This document shows positions 23,506 to 31,701 of a stretch of DNA of 64,000 nt, piece by piece. Each line of letters begins with the position of its first letter. Position 1 is the first letter of the stretch. The notes beneath the pieces were generated by a model. That model saw nothing but the letters and a program-made list of their open reading frames with translations. It was not told the origin of the DNA and searched no databases. The position numbers and the translations under genes were made by a program. Source of the stretch: Spirochaetae bacterium HGW-Spirochaetae-4 (GTDB taxonomy: Bacteria; Spirochaetota; Spirochaetia; Sphaerochaetales; Sphaerochaetaceae); contig PGXU01000013.1 of NCBI GenBank assembly GCA_002839335.1, positions 1 to 64,000 of the forward strand, read 5' to 3'.

Positions 23506-25446
23506 TTAGTCCTTCTTGTAAAATTTGGTCTCAAAGCCATCCGCATTGAGCAGCAATCCATTCGCCCATGATGGCGATGCCGCCATGGAAGCCTCGATAT
23601 CTTTCAGTTCCACTTCAGCAGGTGCCTCGATGACGATCTCGTCATGGATGTGCATGCAGATCCGATAATCCTTGAGTCGCTGCATCGAGTAGCAGAGAAT
23701 GTCACGGCTGATTGCCTGTACGATGTTCTCCACCACCTTGGGACCATATGTTTCGATGCGTTCCCACTTCTTCGTGGCTCCCACGCCCTCATAGGTTACG
23801 CAATCGTTACCAAAATCATTGGTACCCATACGGGGCTTCACGTAGGCAAGCCGTCTGCCTGATGGCAACGTGATGAACAGGAAGCCACTCTCATACGAGA
23901 ACTTGATGCCATGTGTGTTTGTCGAGATCCTATCCTTGACCGTTTCCTTAACCACCTTGTCCACATCCCACCAAAGCTGGACGATGTTCGAATTGGATTG
24001 ACGCCACACATCCACCAATGGCTTGAGTTCATTCTCTTCAAGACCCATATCCAGAGCGCCCATCGCCTTCAGAGCTCCTACCGATCCGCCGTAACCGAGT
24101 GCCAATTCGGCAATTTTTCCTTTCTGTCTCAGATGGGCATTCTGGCCATGCTTCTCTACAGGGACCTTGAACATTTGTGAAGCCGATGCACAGTAGATGT
24201 CGCCATTGCCCGCAAAGACATCTATTCGCCAGGTTTCCCCCGCAAGCCAAGAGAGCACCCTTGCTTCTATTGCAGAAAAGTCCGAAACAATAAACCGACA
24301 TCCACTTCTGGGAACGAATGCGGTACGGACCAATTGTGACAATGTGTTGGGAACATCGGAGTACAACATCTGCACCGCTTCATACTCACCGCTGTTCACC
24401 AAGGTTCTTGCAGTCTCCAGATCCTCCAGATGGTTCTGGGGTAGATTTTGCATTTGCACGAGTCTTCCGGCCCACCGCCCGGTACGGTTTGCCCCGTAGA
24501 ACTGGAACATGCCCCTTGTCCTGCCATCGCTGCAAACTGCGTTTTCCATCGCCTGGTACTTCTTCACCGACGACTTGGCAAGCTGAAGCCTGAGCTCGAG
24601 CACTTCCTGGATCTGGCGAGGGGCATCCTGCAAAGCTGCCTTCACATCCTTCTTGCCAAGAGAATCGACTTCAAGACCGTTCTCTGACAGCCAGGTCTTT
24701 ACCTGGGATACCGAGTTGGGATTCTCCAAATCAGTGAGATCCTTCATCCTCGCAATCAACTCTTCTCGGGCACGTTTATCCATCCTGATTGCATTACCCA
24801 CGAGATTCTTGTCGATCAACACACCCCGGTCGTTGATGCCTTGATCAAGGCGGTACTCATCCCAGATGGCGTCGGGAACTGGAAATCGGCAGAGGCGCTG
24901 ATGGATGGCAATCTCAACCTCGACATCGCGCTTGTTGTACTCGATGAACAATTTCCATTTGTCAGGTGCATCATCAGCCTCATTCCTGGTACGTCCGCCG
25001 TTGGTGATAGTAGGATTGCATGGGGTGCAGAAGTATCTGATCAGATCCTTGCCCTCAGAGAGCTTCTGTCTCTGAAGACCGAGCACTGCACCGACGCCCA
25101 TCAGTGATAGGGGTAGTCCCAGATACGCCGACCAGATCATCGTGCAACGCCATGAGGCCGGATCCAGATAAGTACCTGTAGGCAGTCCTAGATGTCGGGA
25201 AAGACATATGCGTTCGAAGGTTGCATTGAACGCCCATTTGATGATGCCATCATCGTAGATAGCACTGATTATGTTTTTGGGGATTTTCTCTCCCCGGGCG
25301 AGATCTACGATCTTCACCTCCCCACCGTCCACGCTGTAACCGAACAGGAGGATCTCGAAGTCCTCTGCCTCGCAATATCGGTAGACTCCGCCCTTGAGCA
25401 GGTTCACCGATGAATATGTCTCAAGATCGATTCCCAGATATTGCAT
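23506..25446 (-). CDS. phage family A DNA polymerase
   Basis: 646 residues. The N-terminus YLGIDLETYSSVNL is the exonuclease motif I (DxE), WAFNATFERIC resembles ExoII, and YNKRDVEVEIAI ExoIII. The polymerase part has motif A VSDFSAIEARVLSWLAGE, motif B QKGKIAELALGYGGSVGALKAMG and motif C MHIHDEIVIEAP. It is about the length of the single-subunit phage polymerases without a 5' nuclease domain. The ATG has GGGAGG at a good distance, and the bipartite element 25462-25484 lies immediately before it. Confidence 0.95.
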   Translation of the reverse strand: MQYLGIDLETYSSVNLLKGGVYRYCEAEDFEILLFGYSVDGGEVKIVDLARGEKIPKNIISAIYDDGIIKWAFNATFERICLSRHLGLPTGTYLDPASWRCTMIWSAYLGLPLSLMGVGAVLGLQRQKLSEGKDLIRYFCTPCNPTITNGGRTRNEADDAPDKWKLFIEYNKRDVEVEIAIHQRLCRFPVPDAIWDEYRLDQGINDRGVLIDKNLVGNAIRMDKRAREELIARMKDLTDLENPNSVSQVKTWLSENGLEVDSLGKKDVKAALQDAPRQIQEVLELRLQLAKSSVKKYQAMENAVCSDGRTRGMFQFYGANRTGRWAGRLVQMQNLPQNHLEDLETARTLVNSGEYEAVQMLYSDVPNTLSQLVRTAFVPRSGCRFIVSDFSAIEARVLSWLAGETWRIDVFAGNGDIYCASASQMFKVPVEKHGQNAHLRQKGKIAELALGYGGSVGALKAMGALDMGLEENELKPLVDVWRQSNSNIVQLWWDVDKVVKETVKDRISTNTHGIKFSYESGFLFITLPSGRRLAYVKPRMGTNDFGNDCVTYEGVGATKKWERIETYGPKVVENIVQAISRDILCYSMQRLKDYRICMHIHDEIVIEAPAEVELKDIEASMAASPSWANGLLLNADGFETKFYKKD

Positions 25447-25461
25447 GCATAAGCCTCCCGA

Positions 25462-25484
25462 CTAATACCGGGAAACCGTACCCC
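25462..25484 (-). promoter_or_regulatory. bipartite prophage element before DNA polymerase gene
   Basis: On the plus strand CTAATACC, seven bases (GGGAAAC), CGTACCCC. It starts right after the T-run of the terminator 25485-25516 and ends 16 bases before the polymerase ATG, too close for an ordinary -10 box at its inner half. Confidence 0.55.
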
Positions 25485-25516
25485 AAAAAAAAACTGTAGC
25501 TCGAGAGAACTGCAGT
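25485..25516 (-). terminator. rho-independent terminator after the lipoprotein gene
   Basis: On the minus strand an ACTG-C-AGTTC / GAGCT-A-CAGT stem with a TCTC loop, followed by nine T (25485-25493). The stem has one G-U pair and one mismatch. It closes the lipoprotein unit on the polymerase side. Confidence 0.7.
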
Positions 25517-25567
25517 CAGGGTGTACGTATTGCTATGGAATCAGGGGTATTTATCCAGCTTCCACGC

Positions 25568-26680
25568 TTAATCCTCGTACGGTACGAATGACATCAGGAA
25601 GTCGATGGTATCCTTGCTTTCCTCAAGCTGGATTGTAAGCTTGATGTTTCTCCATGGGCCATAGATGGAGGTATCCTTATTTTCAAACATCCCGTAGAAA
25701 CGATTGTTTTCCTTATCGATCACTACAGTATCCCCGCAATAATACATCATCATGGTAGGGATGGTTTTTGCATATTTTTCAGCTTCTGCCGGACTAAGAT
25801 ATTGGAAGTTGAAGTTGACGTGATAGAGATTCTCGGTGTCAACCTGTTTGATCACACCATTCTCACGCTCGACAAACCAAAAGAAATCAGAGGCATCATA
25901 CCCTCCATGATTGAGAAGATATTCCCGATAATAGGTTTTTTCCGTCTCAGAGAAATCGGCCTCTTCAAAAGTTGCATATCCTTCGTCGGGTACGGAAGAA
26001 ACATATTCCGCCAAGGGCATCAGCAGGTTCCCTGCAGCCTCCGGTTTTTGGTTCCAGTCTTCGATAAATGCAGAGGCATACGCTTGGCCGAAACCTCTGG
26101 CATCAACAGAGAAAAGGTATATGCTGGCGGATGATCCGTACGTGTTCCTGACCTCGATCCTGAACTGAACAGAATCGCTGTTCAGCAGGGCACCAAAAAC
26201 GGTCTTCACGTCATAAGCATCGGAGATAACCAATCTCTTGGTATTCGAGTCGGAGAATTTGGCTCTGGTTCTGAGTTCCGAGGTAGTGCCGGTAGAATCC
26301 TTGATCTTGATGACCGCATAATCCGAGATCAAGCCGGAAACAGGGAATTCACTCTCATACTCAAACAGCTCCAGGTTCAATCTATTTGCGTCTACGATGA
26401 ATTTTGCATACATCCTTGAGTTGTTCGTGGCACTGTTGCTGAATGTACCCGATGCTTTCACATTTTTGAGTGTTGCATAGGGAATATCAGTCGGGCTGCC
26501 GAATTCATCAACATAATATCTCTTGAGCCAAGCAGACTGGCCTGCGCTCGGCAGGATGCCGGCTGTTTCCATGAATGCTTTTGGATTGTTTGAGGGAACC
26601 GAGTCGGTGAATGTTGTACAGCCAGTTGTAAGCAGCAGTAAAATTATGAAAGCTAATAATAAAACAGGAATTTTCTTCAT
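25568..26680 (-). CDS. prophage-carried lipoprotein of unknown function
   Basis: 370 residues. A signal peptide of lipoprotein type, MKKIPVLLLAFIILLLLTTGC, puts the lipidated Cys at 21 (lipobox LTTGC). The mature protein is strand-rich with many Ser, Tyr and Asp and no domain I know; the stretch FNFQYLSPAEAEKYAKTIPTMMMYYCGDTVVIDKENNRFYGMFENKD near the end looks like a compact C-terminal domain. It sits between DNA replication genes but is bracketed by terminators on both sides (26761-26793 and 25485-25516), the layout of a phage moron expressed in the lysogen. A surface role such as superinfection exclusion is inferred only. Confidence 0.85.
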   Translation of the reverse strand: MKKIPVLLLAFIILLLLTTGCTTFTDSVPSNNPKAFMETAGILPSAGQSAWLKRYYVDEFGSPTDIPYATLKNVKASGTFSNSATNNSRMYAKFIVDANRLNLELFEYESEFPVSGLISDYAVIKIKDSTGTTSELRTRAKFSDSNTKRLVISDAYDVKTVFGALLNSDSVQFRIEVRNTYGSSASIYLFSVDARGFGQAYASAFIEDWNQKPEAAGNLLMPLAEYVSSVPDEGYATFEEADFSETEKTYYREYLLNHGGYDASDFFWFVERENGVIKQVDTENLYHVNFNFQYLSPAEAEKYAKTIPTMMMYYCGDTVVIDKENNRFYGMFENKDTSIYGPWRNIKLTIQLEESKDTIDFLMSFVPYED

Positions 26681-26760
26681 TGAGTCCTCCTATAGTCAAA
26701 TTCCATGCTACTCCAATTTCTTGCTGGTTTCCATCAAGTTTCTTGCAATTTGTATTCTGA

Positions 26761-26793
26761 CAAAGAAAAGACTGCAACTTTTCGGTTGCAGTC
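26761..26793 (-). terminator. rho-independent terminator after DUF2815 gene
   Basis: Perfect nine-base stem GACTGCAAC / GTTGCAGTC (26785-26793 and 26770-26778) with a six-base loop, followed on the minus strand by TTTTCTTTG. It ends the early recombination transcript 38 bases past the DUF2815 stop. Confidence 0.85.
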
Positions 26794-26830
26794 CAGATAG
26801 GTAAGGGATTTCATCGTCAATATGGTTTAT

Positions 26831-27394
26831 TTAGGCGAGAAAATCATCCTCATCGTCAGTGGCGAAGTCGCTCTCGGCACTCGCCTTACCGCCCAGGGGC
26901 TCTCCCTCTTTAATCAGCTGCAGGTTCTGAAGCCCGCATGCGATGCCGCGGTTGCCGTTGGAGTTGAATGCATAGAAGGTGATCGAGGCCCTGCCATACA
27001 CACCCGAGTACACGTCACTGCGGTTCAGGATCGGGTTGCACTGGGCATCCACGATGCCCGGGGCAGTGGCGCTGTTGGCATTGATGAAAAATGCGTTCTC
27101 GTAGGCTAGATCATCCGGACGGTCGATATCACCATCGCGCAAGGGGGTTTTCAGTGATGCAAGGGACGGGGCTGTCCTTCCATTGCCCTTGAGCTTAGCC
27201 TCTCCTTCCTTGTAGGCAGCCTCGATGGCAGCCTTGATTTTCTGCACCGTGGCCTTGTCACTTTTGGGGATGATCAGGGAGACCGAATACTTTGGTGTCC
27301 CGCCATTGATGGACTTGGGCTCCCACACGTTTGCGTAGGACCATCTGGTGTTCTTTCCGGTGATTACCTTCATTGGATTTGCGATTGTTGACAT
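26831..27394 (-). CDS. DUF2815 phage single-stranded DNA-binding protein
   Basis: 187 residues. NPMKVITGKNTRWSYANVWEPKSINGGTPKYSVSLIIPKSDKATVQKI is the hallmark beginning of DUF2815, an OB-fold ssDNA-binding family of phages. ITFYAFNSNGNRGIACGLQNLQLIKEGEPLGG is the expected last strand pair, and the tail is acidic (DFATDDEDDFLA) as in SSB proteins that recruit partners. It follows the DUF2800 nuclease with a TAATG overlap; the two form a recombination/replication pair. The terminator 26761-26793 follows. Confidence 0.92.
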   Translation of the reverse strand: MSTIANPMKVITGKNTRWSYANVWEPKSINGGTPKYSVSLIIPKSDKATVQKIKAAIEAAYKEGEAKLKGNGRTAPSLASLKTPLRDGDIDRPDDLAYENAFFINANSATAPGIVDAQCNPILNRSDVYSGVYGRASITFYAFNSNGNRGIACGLQNLQLIKEGEPLGGKASAESDFATDDEDDFLA

Positions 27395-28518
27395 TACTTC
27401 TCCTCCATGTCGTCAAAGTCGTTGATTGTGATAGCCGGTCTTTTATCGCTTTCCGGTACGAGCGTCGGTTTGCCTTTGGGCTTGTAGATGAATGGGCCCA
27501 AGATCTCATTGAATCGTGTTCTTCCCAGCAACTCGGTCATCGCTGTGATTCCCAGTACCTTGTGTTCGTAGGGATCGAATCCAGAAGAGTTGACTGCCTC
27601 GGCGACGGCCTGATCATCGGTGTACTTGCGTACCGAGCGACCCTCGACCAGCTTGAATCCCTCCAGTTTTCCTCCTCTACCCAATACCGAAAGAGCGTAC
27701 CCCTTGATATCGCTTACCCAGGAAGCCAACTCGTCAGCCTGCCTCAGGATCTCTGCAATCTCGTCATCTCCCAGAAGTACAGGCTCGGCAAACTCATAGC
27801 GAGCGAGATCCAGGTTTGCCTCGGCACGCTTACGGCAGCTGGCTTTCACCTTGCAGAAGCGGCAATGGGAACCTGAGCAGAATTCACCCTTGCCCCGGAA
27901 TGCCAATTCAGCCCTTGGTTTGAGATAGGATTCAGCCCAGTTGGTTAGGTCATCGGCAGTCATGGTGAACGTGCTCACGTTTGCAAGGCGGGGTTGGAAT
28001 ACGGTCATCGATACCTCTTCCACCTCATACAGCGAGCCGAACATATCAAGAGCTCCGAGGGAGTAGAGCATCATCTGGGTATTGTGGTCTGCAGAGACTT
28101 CGACCCCCTGTCCGTACTTGAAGTCGATGATGTGCAGGTTCCTGTCGGCGATGATGATGCAGTCTCCGGTCCCAGAACATTCAGGTACATACGTGCTGAT
28201 ATCCAGGCGTTGTTCAAGGAGTATCAACGGATCTTTTTGAGCATCCTTCTCAAGCTGCAATGCCTCGAGGACGAATGCGGCATATTCATCGGTACAGCTT
28301 TCCATTTCCTCATTGTGGTAGTGCAGGGTGGGTCTCGGGTCCTCCATCTTGATTCCCAGGGCAAGTTTGACCTTGTACTCGCATAGGGTATGGGCTTCGG
28401 TTCCTTCCTCGGCGAACACACTTGATTTCTCCTCGATGTGTTCGCATAGGCGTGCTGATGGCGGACACATTGTCCATCGCGAGGCCGATGAGGGAGAAAG
28501 AAGGGCATGCCTACTCAT
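27394..28518 (-). CDS. DUF2800 Cas4/RecB-like phage nuclease
   Basis: 374 residues from ATG 28518 (GGAGG seven bases upstream). The start MSRHALLSPSSASRWTMCPPSARL, the EEGTEAHTLCEYK segment and DFKYGQGVEVSADHNTQMMLY (D...K nuclease core) are typical of DUF2800. A Cys cluster in the C-terminal half (CSGSHCRFCKVKASCRKRA) is like the iron-sulfur cluster of Cas4/AddB nucleases. It likely resects DNA ends for single-strand annealing with the DUF2815 protein. Overlaps its upstream neighbour by 8 bases. Confidence 0.92.
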   Translation of the reverse strand: MSRHALLSPSSASRWTMCPPSARLCEHIEEKSSVFAEEGTEAHTLCEYKVKLALGIKMEDPRPTLHYHNEEMESCTDEYAAFVLEALQLEKDAQKDPLILLEQRLDISTYVPECSGTGDCIIIADRNLHIIDFKYGQGVEVSADHNTQMMLYSLGALDMFGSLYEVEEVSMTVFQPRLANVSTFTMTADDLTNWAESYLKPRAELAFRGKGEFCSGSHCRFCKVKASCRKRAEANLDLARYEFAEPVLLGDDEIAEILRQADELASWVSDIKGYALSVLGRGGKLEGFKLVEGRSVRKYTDDQAVAEAVNSSGFDPYEHKVLGITAMTELLGRTRFNEILGPFIYKPKGKPTLVPESDKRPAITINDFDDMEEK

Positions 28519-29038
28519 CGGCAAGCCTCCTGAAATCCCTGAGGAAACCCGGGTAATATTCCGGTTTCAGATCCTCAAGGCTGGTGGCGTAGTGGTGTTC
28601 GAAGATGGCTGGCAGCTGATCGGCCTTGTCCTTCGAGGTGATTGCGTTGACGGCAGCCTTCAAATCTTCCAATGTCGCTCCCAAACAAAGGGCCTCATCG
28701 GCAAGATTTCTGAAATGGGAGGGATCGATCGCTGAGAGCTTGTCAGCTCCATACTTTTGCAGGAGCAGCCGCACTTGGTCCGTGTAACCATCACGTGACT
28801 TCTCTGCGAGTATCTTGCGCACATCGATCAGAGACAAAGGCTTCTCATCCTTTGGGGGCTCTTGAAACGCTTGGGAGTCCTGTGCTTCAAAAAGGTCTGG
28901 TTGGATCTCCTTCTGTCCGAGCAGGTTCTTCAGGTCTTGTGTGCGAAGCACTTCGGCGGCTAATTCGAGCGCCTCCGCAAGAGATCTGAATCCCTTGGCT
29001 CCATCAAGCAACAACTGGGCTTTATCTTCCATTTTCAT
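28511..29038 (-). CDS. phage protein of the type annotated 'rrp5-like'
   Basis: 175 residues, helical. The centre LSLIDVRKILAEKSRDGYTDQVRLLLQKYGADKLSAIDPSHF has the well-known phage pattern (L)xLEDVRxxLAxKSRxGxTxxVRxLLxKxGAxKLSxIxPxxY, usually annotated as 'rRNA biogenesis protein rrp5' without evidence for such a role. The C-terminus adds ADEALCLGATLEDLKAAVNAI and a PxYYPGFLRDFRRL stretch. Two in-frame ATGs (29038, 29032) fit the GGAG. Probably a recombination accessory protein by position; the function is unknown. Confidence 0.75.
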   Translation of the reverse strand: MKMEDKAQLLLDGAKGFRSLAEALELAAEVLRTQDLKNLLGQKEIQPDLFEAQDSQAFQEPPKDEKPLSLIDVRKILAEKSRDGYTDQVRLLLQKYGADKLSAIDPSHFRNLADEALCLGATLEDLKAAVNAITSKDKADQLPAIFEHHYATSLEDLKPEYYPGFLRDFRRLADE

Positions 29039-29234
29039 TCACTCCTTCTTGCATCTCATGTATTTCGACGCTCCTGACCGTTTTGCCCGGTGTAAGTACG
29101 AGCACTTCGCTGTACTGGCCGAACAGAAATCGCAGCAGCCTTGCGGGTAACTTTCGTCCACGACTACCCAGCACTCCCTGGGTTCCTTCCCCGCCTTGGG
29201 CCACATTGATCTGGACCCTGTGTTGAAGTTTCAT
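29022..29234 (-). CDS. small early phage protein of unknown function
   Basis: 70 residues from ATG 29234 (GGAG seven bases upstream): MKLQHRVQINVAQGGEGTQG and LPARLLRFLFGQYSEVLVLTPGKTVRSVEIHEM. The RxLPxxLLRFLFGxxxEVLVLTPGxTVxSVE signature recurs in short genes at the start of phage early operons; no function known to me. Its 3' end overlaps the next gene by 17 bases, indicating coupled translation. The bipartite element 29317-29339 lies upstream. Confidence 0.75.
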   Translation of the reverse strand: MKLQHRVQINVAQGGEGTQGVLGSRGRKLPARLLRFLFGQYSEVLVLTPGKTVRSVEIHEMQEGVNENGR

Positions 29235-29316
29235 TGTGTTTCTCCATCGCTGTACGGGGTGTTGTTTCCCCGGAGGCTGTTTCGGTGTGGCATCACCCCG
29301 TGTGTACATCCTCTGC

Positions 29317-29339
29317 CTAATACCTGAAATCCGTACCCC
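29317..29339 (-). promoter_or_regulatory. bipartite prophage element before the early operon
   Basis: On the plus strand CTAATACC, seven bases (TGAAATC), CGTACCCC. It directly follows a terminator-like hairpin after the sigma-like gene and precedes the first recombination gene by 83 bases. Confidence 0.55.
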
Positions 29340-29340
29340 A

Positions 29341-29367
29341 AGGAGAAAACGGGGATTATGCATCCCC
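29341..29367 (-). terminator. possible terminator overlapping the end of the sigma-like gene
   Basis: Stem GGGGAT / ATCCCC (29351-29356 and 29362-29367) with a five-base loop, followed on the minus strand by GTTTTCTCC. The T-run is interrupted, so it is weaker than the others. Confidence 0.45.
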
Positions 29368-29847
29368 AAACTCCTCGGCATAGAGAGCCCTGATGCGATC
29401 GAACATCTTTCTGCGGCGGCTACGGATCGCATTGTCCGTGGTCCCTTCCTCCCGGGCGATATCGACGAGTTGTCGGCCTTCACAGAGCTTCCAGAAAAGC
29501 TCCTGTTGGGCGGGGATCAGCTGTGGGATGATCGTGTGTACCTGATCCCTGATCGAGGGGGATAACTCCTCCTGGAAGAGAACCTCCTCTGGGGCTTGGG
29601 AAATATCCACAAGGTGCTCAATAGGGTCGGTAGGATGAGCTACCGGATTGGTATCGTGAAGAGTCTTTGAGAATTTGAACTTTGCATCTTGCAGTTCATC
29701 CTCATACCGATCGTTCAGTTTCTCGGCATGGTATGAATCGCGGAGCACGGTGATGATCTCCTCGGTGATGCCGTCCTTACCTGGGGTAAGGCGGTACGGT
29801 TTTCCGTCGATGCAATAGAAGAATTCTGGGTTGTCTTTCTTTGTCAT
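29356..29847 (-). CDS. phage sigma-70-like regulator (region 4 helix-turn-helix)
   Basis: 163 residues from ATG 29847. The N-terminus EFFYCIDGKPYRLTPGKDGITEEIITVLRDSYHAEKLNDRYEDE is typical of short phage 'sigma' proteins; the C-terminal part QLIPAQQELFWKLCEGRQLVDIAREEGTTDNAIRSRRRKMFDRIRALY is a sigma region-4 helix-turn-helix. There is no region 2, so it is not a complete sigma factor. As first gene of the prophage block it may activate the early operon. Confidence 0.82.
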   Translation of the reverse strand: MTKKDNPEFFYCIDGKPYRLTPGKDGITEEIITVLRDSYHAEKLNDRYEDELQDAKFKFSKTLHDTNPVAHPTDPIEHLVDISQAPEEVLFQEELSPSIRDQVHTIIPQLIPAQQELFWKLCEGRQLVDIAREEGTTDNAIRSRRRKMFDRIRALYAEEFGDA

Positions 29848-30365
29848 TTTTTGTCCTTGATGGCTTGCGCCAAGCCGAGGACAATGAACCGGTGGAAAGA
29901 CAGACCTTTTGCGTTTACAGAAAAACGCACCTATGCTCAAAGGACTGTCGATTCTTGCTCTTCTTTTAGAGAGAGCAATCCATCGATCATGTCCTCGGCT
30001 ACAGGTGCGCTGCCTGTTTTCGAGTTTTTTAATAAGCCGCTATGCGGCGTCCAGTTCAGAGAGCATCTGCTTCTCTGAATGCTTCAACTTCATTTCAACG
30101 TTTTTGATCGGACTTAGGGATCTTCTTTCAGTTGTTAACCTCCATTATTTTACTGTTGTAAAGTTTTGCTCGAGGTTTGCGAAAATCTATGATAGGATAC
30201 TGACATGCTCCCTCTCCTCTTGCTGTGGTATTTAAAAACCTTTAAATCACACTTACACTTACTATTTAACCAAAGGGGCATCCATAACGACGGTCTACTA
30301 CGGTCTTGAACGGTCTACATCGGACTGGCTGTGGAAACCCATTGCTTTAAGGAGGGATTGGAGTT
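29848..30365. other. 518-base boundary between prophage and defence island
   Basis: No convincing gene. The left part is ordinary sequence, the right part (30100-30280) is AT-rich. It must hold promoters in both directions: for the sigma-like gene to the left and the ABC-3C operon to the right. The only clear structure is the CGGTCT triple repeat (30291-30320). No integrase or attachment site for the prophage was found here. Confidence 0.5.
30291..30320 (+). repeat. three CGGTCT direct repeats with 10-bp period upstream of ABC-3C operon
   Basis: CGGTCTACTA, CGGTCTTGAA and CGGTCTACAT follow each other without a gap at 30291, 30301 and 30311, and a fourth CGG follows. One helical turn per unit is ideal for cooperative binding of a regulator. 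The start codon of the first gene is 46 bases downstream, so the site is placed like an operator. Confidence 0.65.
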
Positions 30366-31490
30366 TTGAAGTTTTATGAATTTGCAAAAATGCTTTATCC
30401 CATATGCGGAGCCGGCGAGACTCGCTATAATTTCGTTATCAGATTGATTGAGAGTATCATTGAAGATGATGCTGAAGATGACTGTGCGGTATTGAGTTAT
30501 TCTCGTGATTATGCTGGGCGCGTTTATAATGGCAGTAAACAAATCAAACCAGCAGATGTCTCTTATATAAACGGGCACATAGATAAGCAAAAATTCGAGG
30601 ACTTTATATCTGGCTTTAGTGAAAGCGCCGCTGAAAGTATTGTAGTTGCTTTAGCAATGAAAGGAATTGTAGCAAATAAGTTCAACTTTCACGAAGTATG
30701 TACTGAAACTTTTGTACAGGTACTCCTTGATGCAGTGAAAGGTGATGCAACTGCAGAGACTAATACTGCCGCCACTAGGGTAAATACAGATTTATACGAT
30801 AAGTACGGTTTTCAACTTTTAATCGAAGCTAGTTTCTATTGTCCAAACGACGGGTGTGCCGAGCCACTGTACTTCAAGAAAAGTGGTAAGGCAGAACCAA
30901 GATATGTTCCGACTGTAGTTGACCCTGAAGGCTCACCTGCGAATCCAAACAATTTGATTGCCTTATGTCCAAAGTGTAGTGATTATTATTGCCAATCCCC
31001 AGGACTTAAAGAAATTCAAAGGATGCAGGCGATTAAGAAGGAAATTGCAAGAGAGTCGTCTTCCCGCGAGGTGGCAGCAGATGTCAAGATCGAATTGGGA
31101 ATCCGACTCGTGCTAGAACGGATTGCTGACGCAAGTGACGATGCACTTAAGGAGCTCACATATACTCCGCAAATGGTGATCAATAAAATCATAGAAGGCA
31201 ATAAAGCACTTCGTCGGAAGGTTCTTAGGAACGTCTCCATGTATTTTGAGTTTACTCATAGTGTGTTTCAAGAGTTGAGTATTGAAGGTAAGCTAAGGTT
31301 TGATAAGGTAGCTGCTCAAATCAGAAATTGTTATGTCGGTGAAAATGATAATGGACGTTCCCAGCCGGAGATCTTTGATGCTTTGGTAAGATGGCTAAAG
31401 GATTTGACTCACGAGGATCAAGCCAGCTGTGAGGCCGTCATATCATATTTTGTACAGAGTTGTGAGGTGTTTGATGCGATTGCCAAGTAA
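30366..31490 (+). CDS. ABC-3C system effector/CTD component with HNH-like zinc motif
   Basis: 374 residues from a TTG at 30366 (AAGGAGGG 10 bases upstream). The centre has a treble-clef pattern: FYCPNDGCAEPLYF and NNLIALCPKCSDYYC, like an HNH nuclease whose second His is replaced by Ser. The last 150 residues are helical (GIRLVLERIADASDDALKELTYTPQMVINKI). It is the first gene of a three-gene unit with a small middle component and a DUF2326 ATPase, the published layout of ABC three-component conflict systems (Krishnan and colleagues, 2020). The first component is usually the effector; nuclease activity is uncertain because of the changed His. Confidence 0.78.
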   Translation: MKFYEFAKMLYPICGAGETRYNFVIRLIESIIEDDAEDDCAVLSYSRDYAGRVYNGSKQIKPADVSYINGHIDKQKFEDFISGFSESAAESIVVALAMKGIVANKFNFHEVCTETFVQVLLDAVKGDATAETNTAATRVNTDLYDKYGFQLLIEASFYCPNDGCAEPLYFKKSGKAEPRYVPTVVDPEGSPANPNNLIALCPKCSDYYCQSPGLKEIQRMQAIKKEIARESSSREVAADVKIELGIRLVLERIADASDDALKELTYTPQMVINKIIEGNKALRRKVLRNVSMYFEFTHSVFQELSIEGKLRFDKVAAQIRNCYVGENDNGRSQPEIFDALVRWLKDLTHEDQASCEAVISYFVQSCEVFDAIAK

Positions 31491-31701
31491 GATTTTCTCA
31501 TATGACGAGAGTATAATCGCCCAGTTTCCCATGCTACTGCGAATACTGTCTGACTCACCCTTGCCCGTACGACAGTTATATGAATTGACACGGGGTTATT
31601 GGGAAAGCATCGGAGCTTATATCGAGGCGCTTGATTGTCTTTATGCCCTTGGTAGAATCCGGTTTGATGATAATAAGGAGAATCTGCTTTATGTTGGTTG
31701 A
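31474..31701 (+). CDS. ABC-3C middle component (MC6-like)
   Basis: 75 residues from ATG 31474: RLPSKIFSYDESIIAQFPMLLRILSDSPLPVRQLYELTRGYWESIGAYIEALDCLYALGRIRFDD. The PxKxxxYxESIxAxFxxLL and the final LYxLGxIxxD are what I know from the small middle components of these systems. It overlaps the first gene by 17 bases and the ATPase gene by 11, so the three are translated together. A winged-helix adaptor role is a family expectation. Confidence 0.8.
   Translation: MRLPSKIFSYDESIIAQFPMLLRILSDSPLPVRQLYELTRGYWESIGAYIEALDCLYALGRIRFDDNKENLLYVG

Noticed and set aside
29909-30235. 108-codon plus frame in the prophage/defence gap
   Set aside because: Ser/Leu/Phe/Cys-rich and without start signals; looks like a chance frame.
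29848-30365. Prophage attachment site or integrase at the right prophage border
   Set aside because: No integrase, tRNA end or matching repeat is seen; the tyrosine recombinase at 36249-37241 belongs to the hsdS switch by its position and sites.
30366-30400. ATG at 30376 as start of the first ABC-3C gene
   Set aside because: It is out of frame; the TTG at 30366 has an AAGGAGGG at a suitable distance and opens the long frame.
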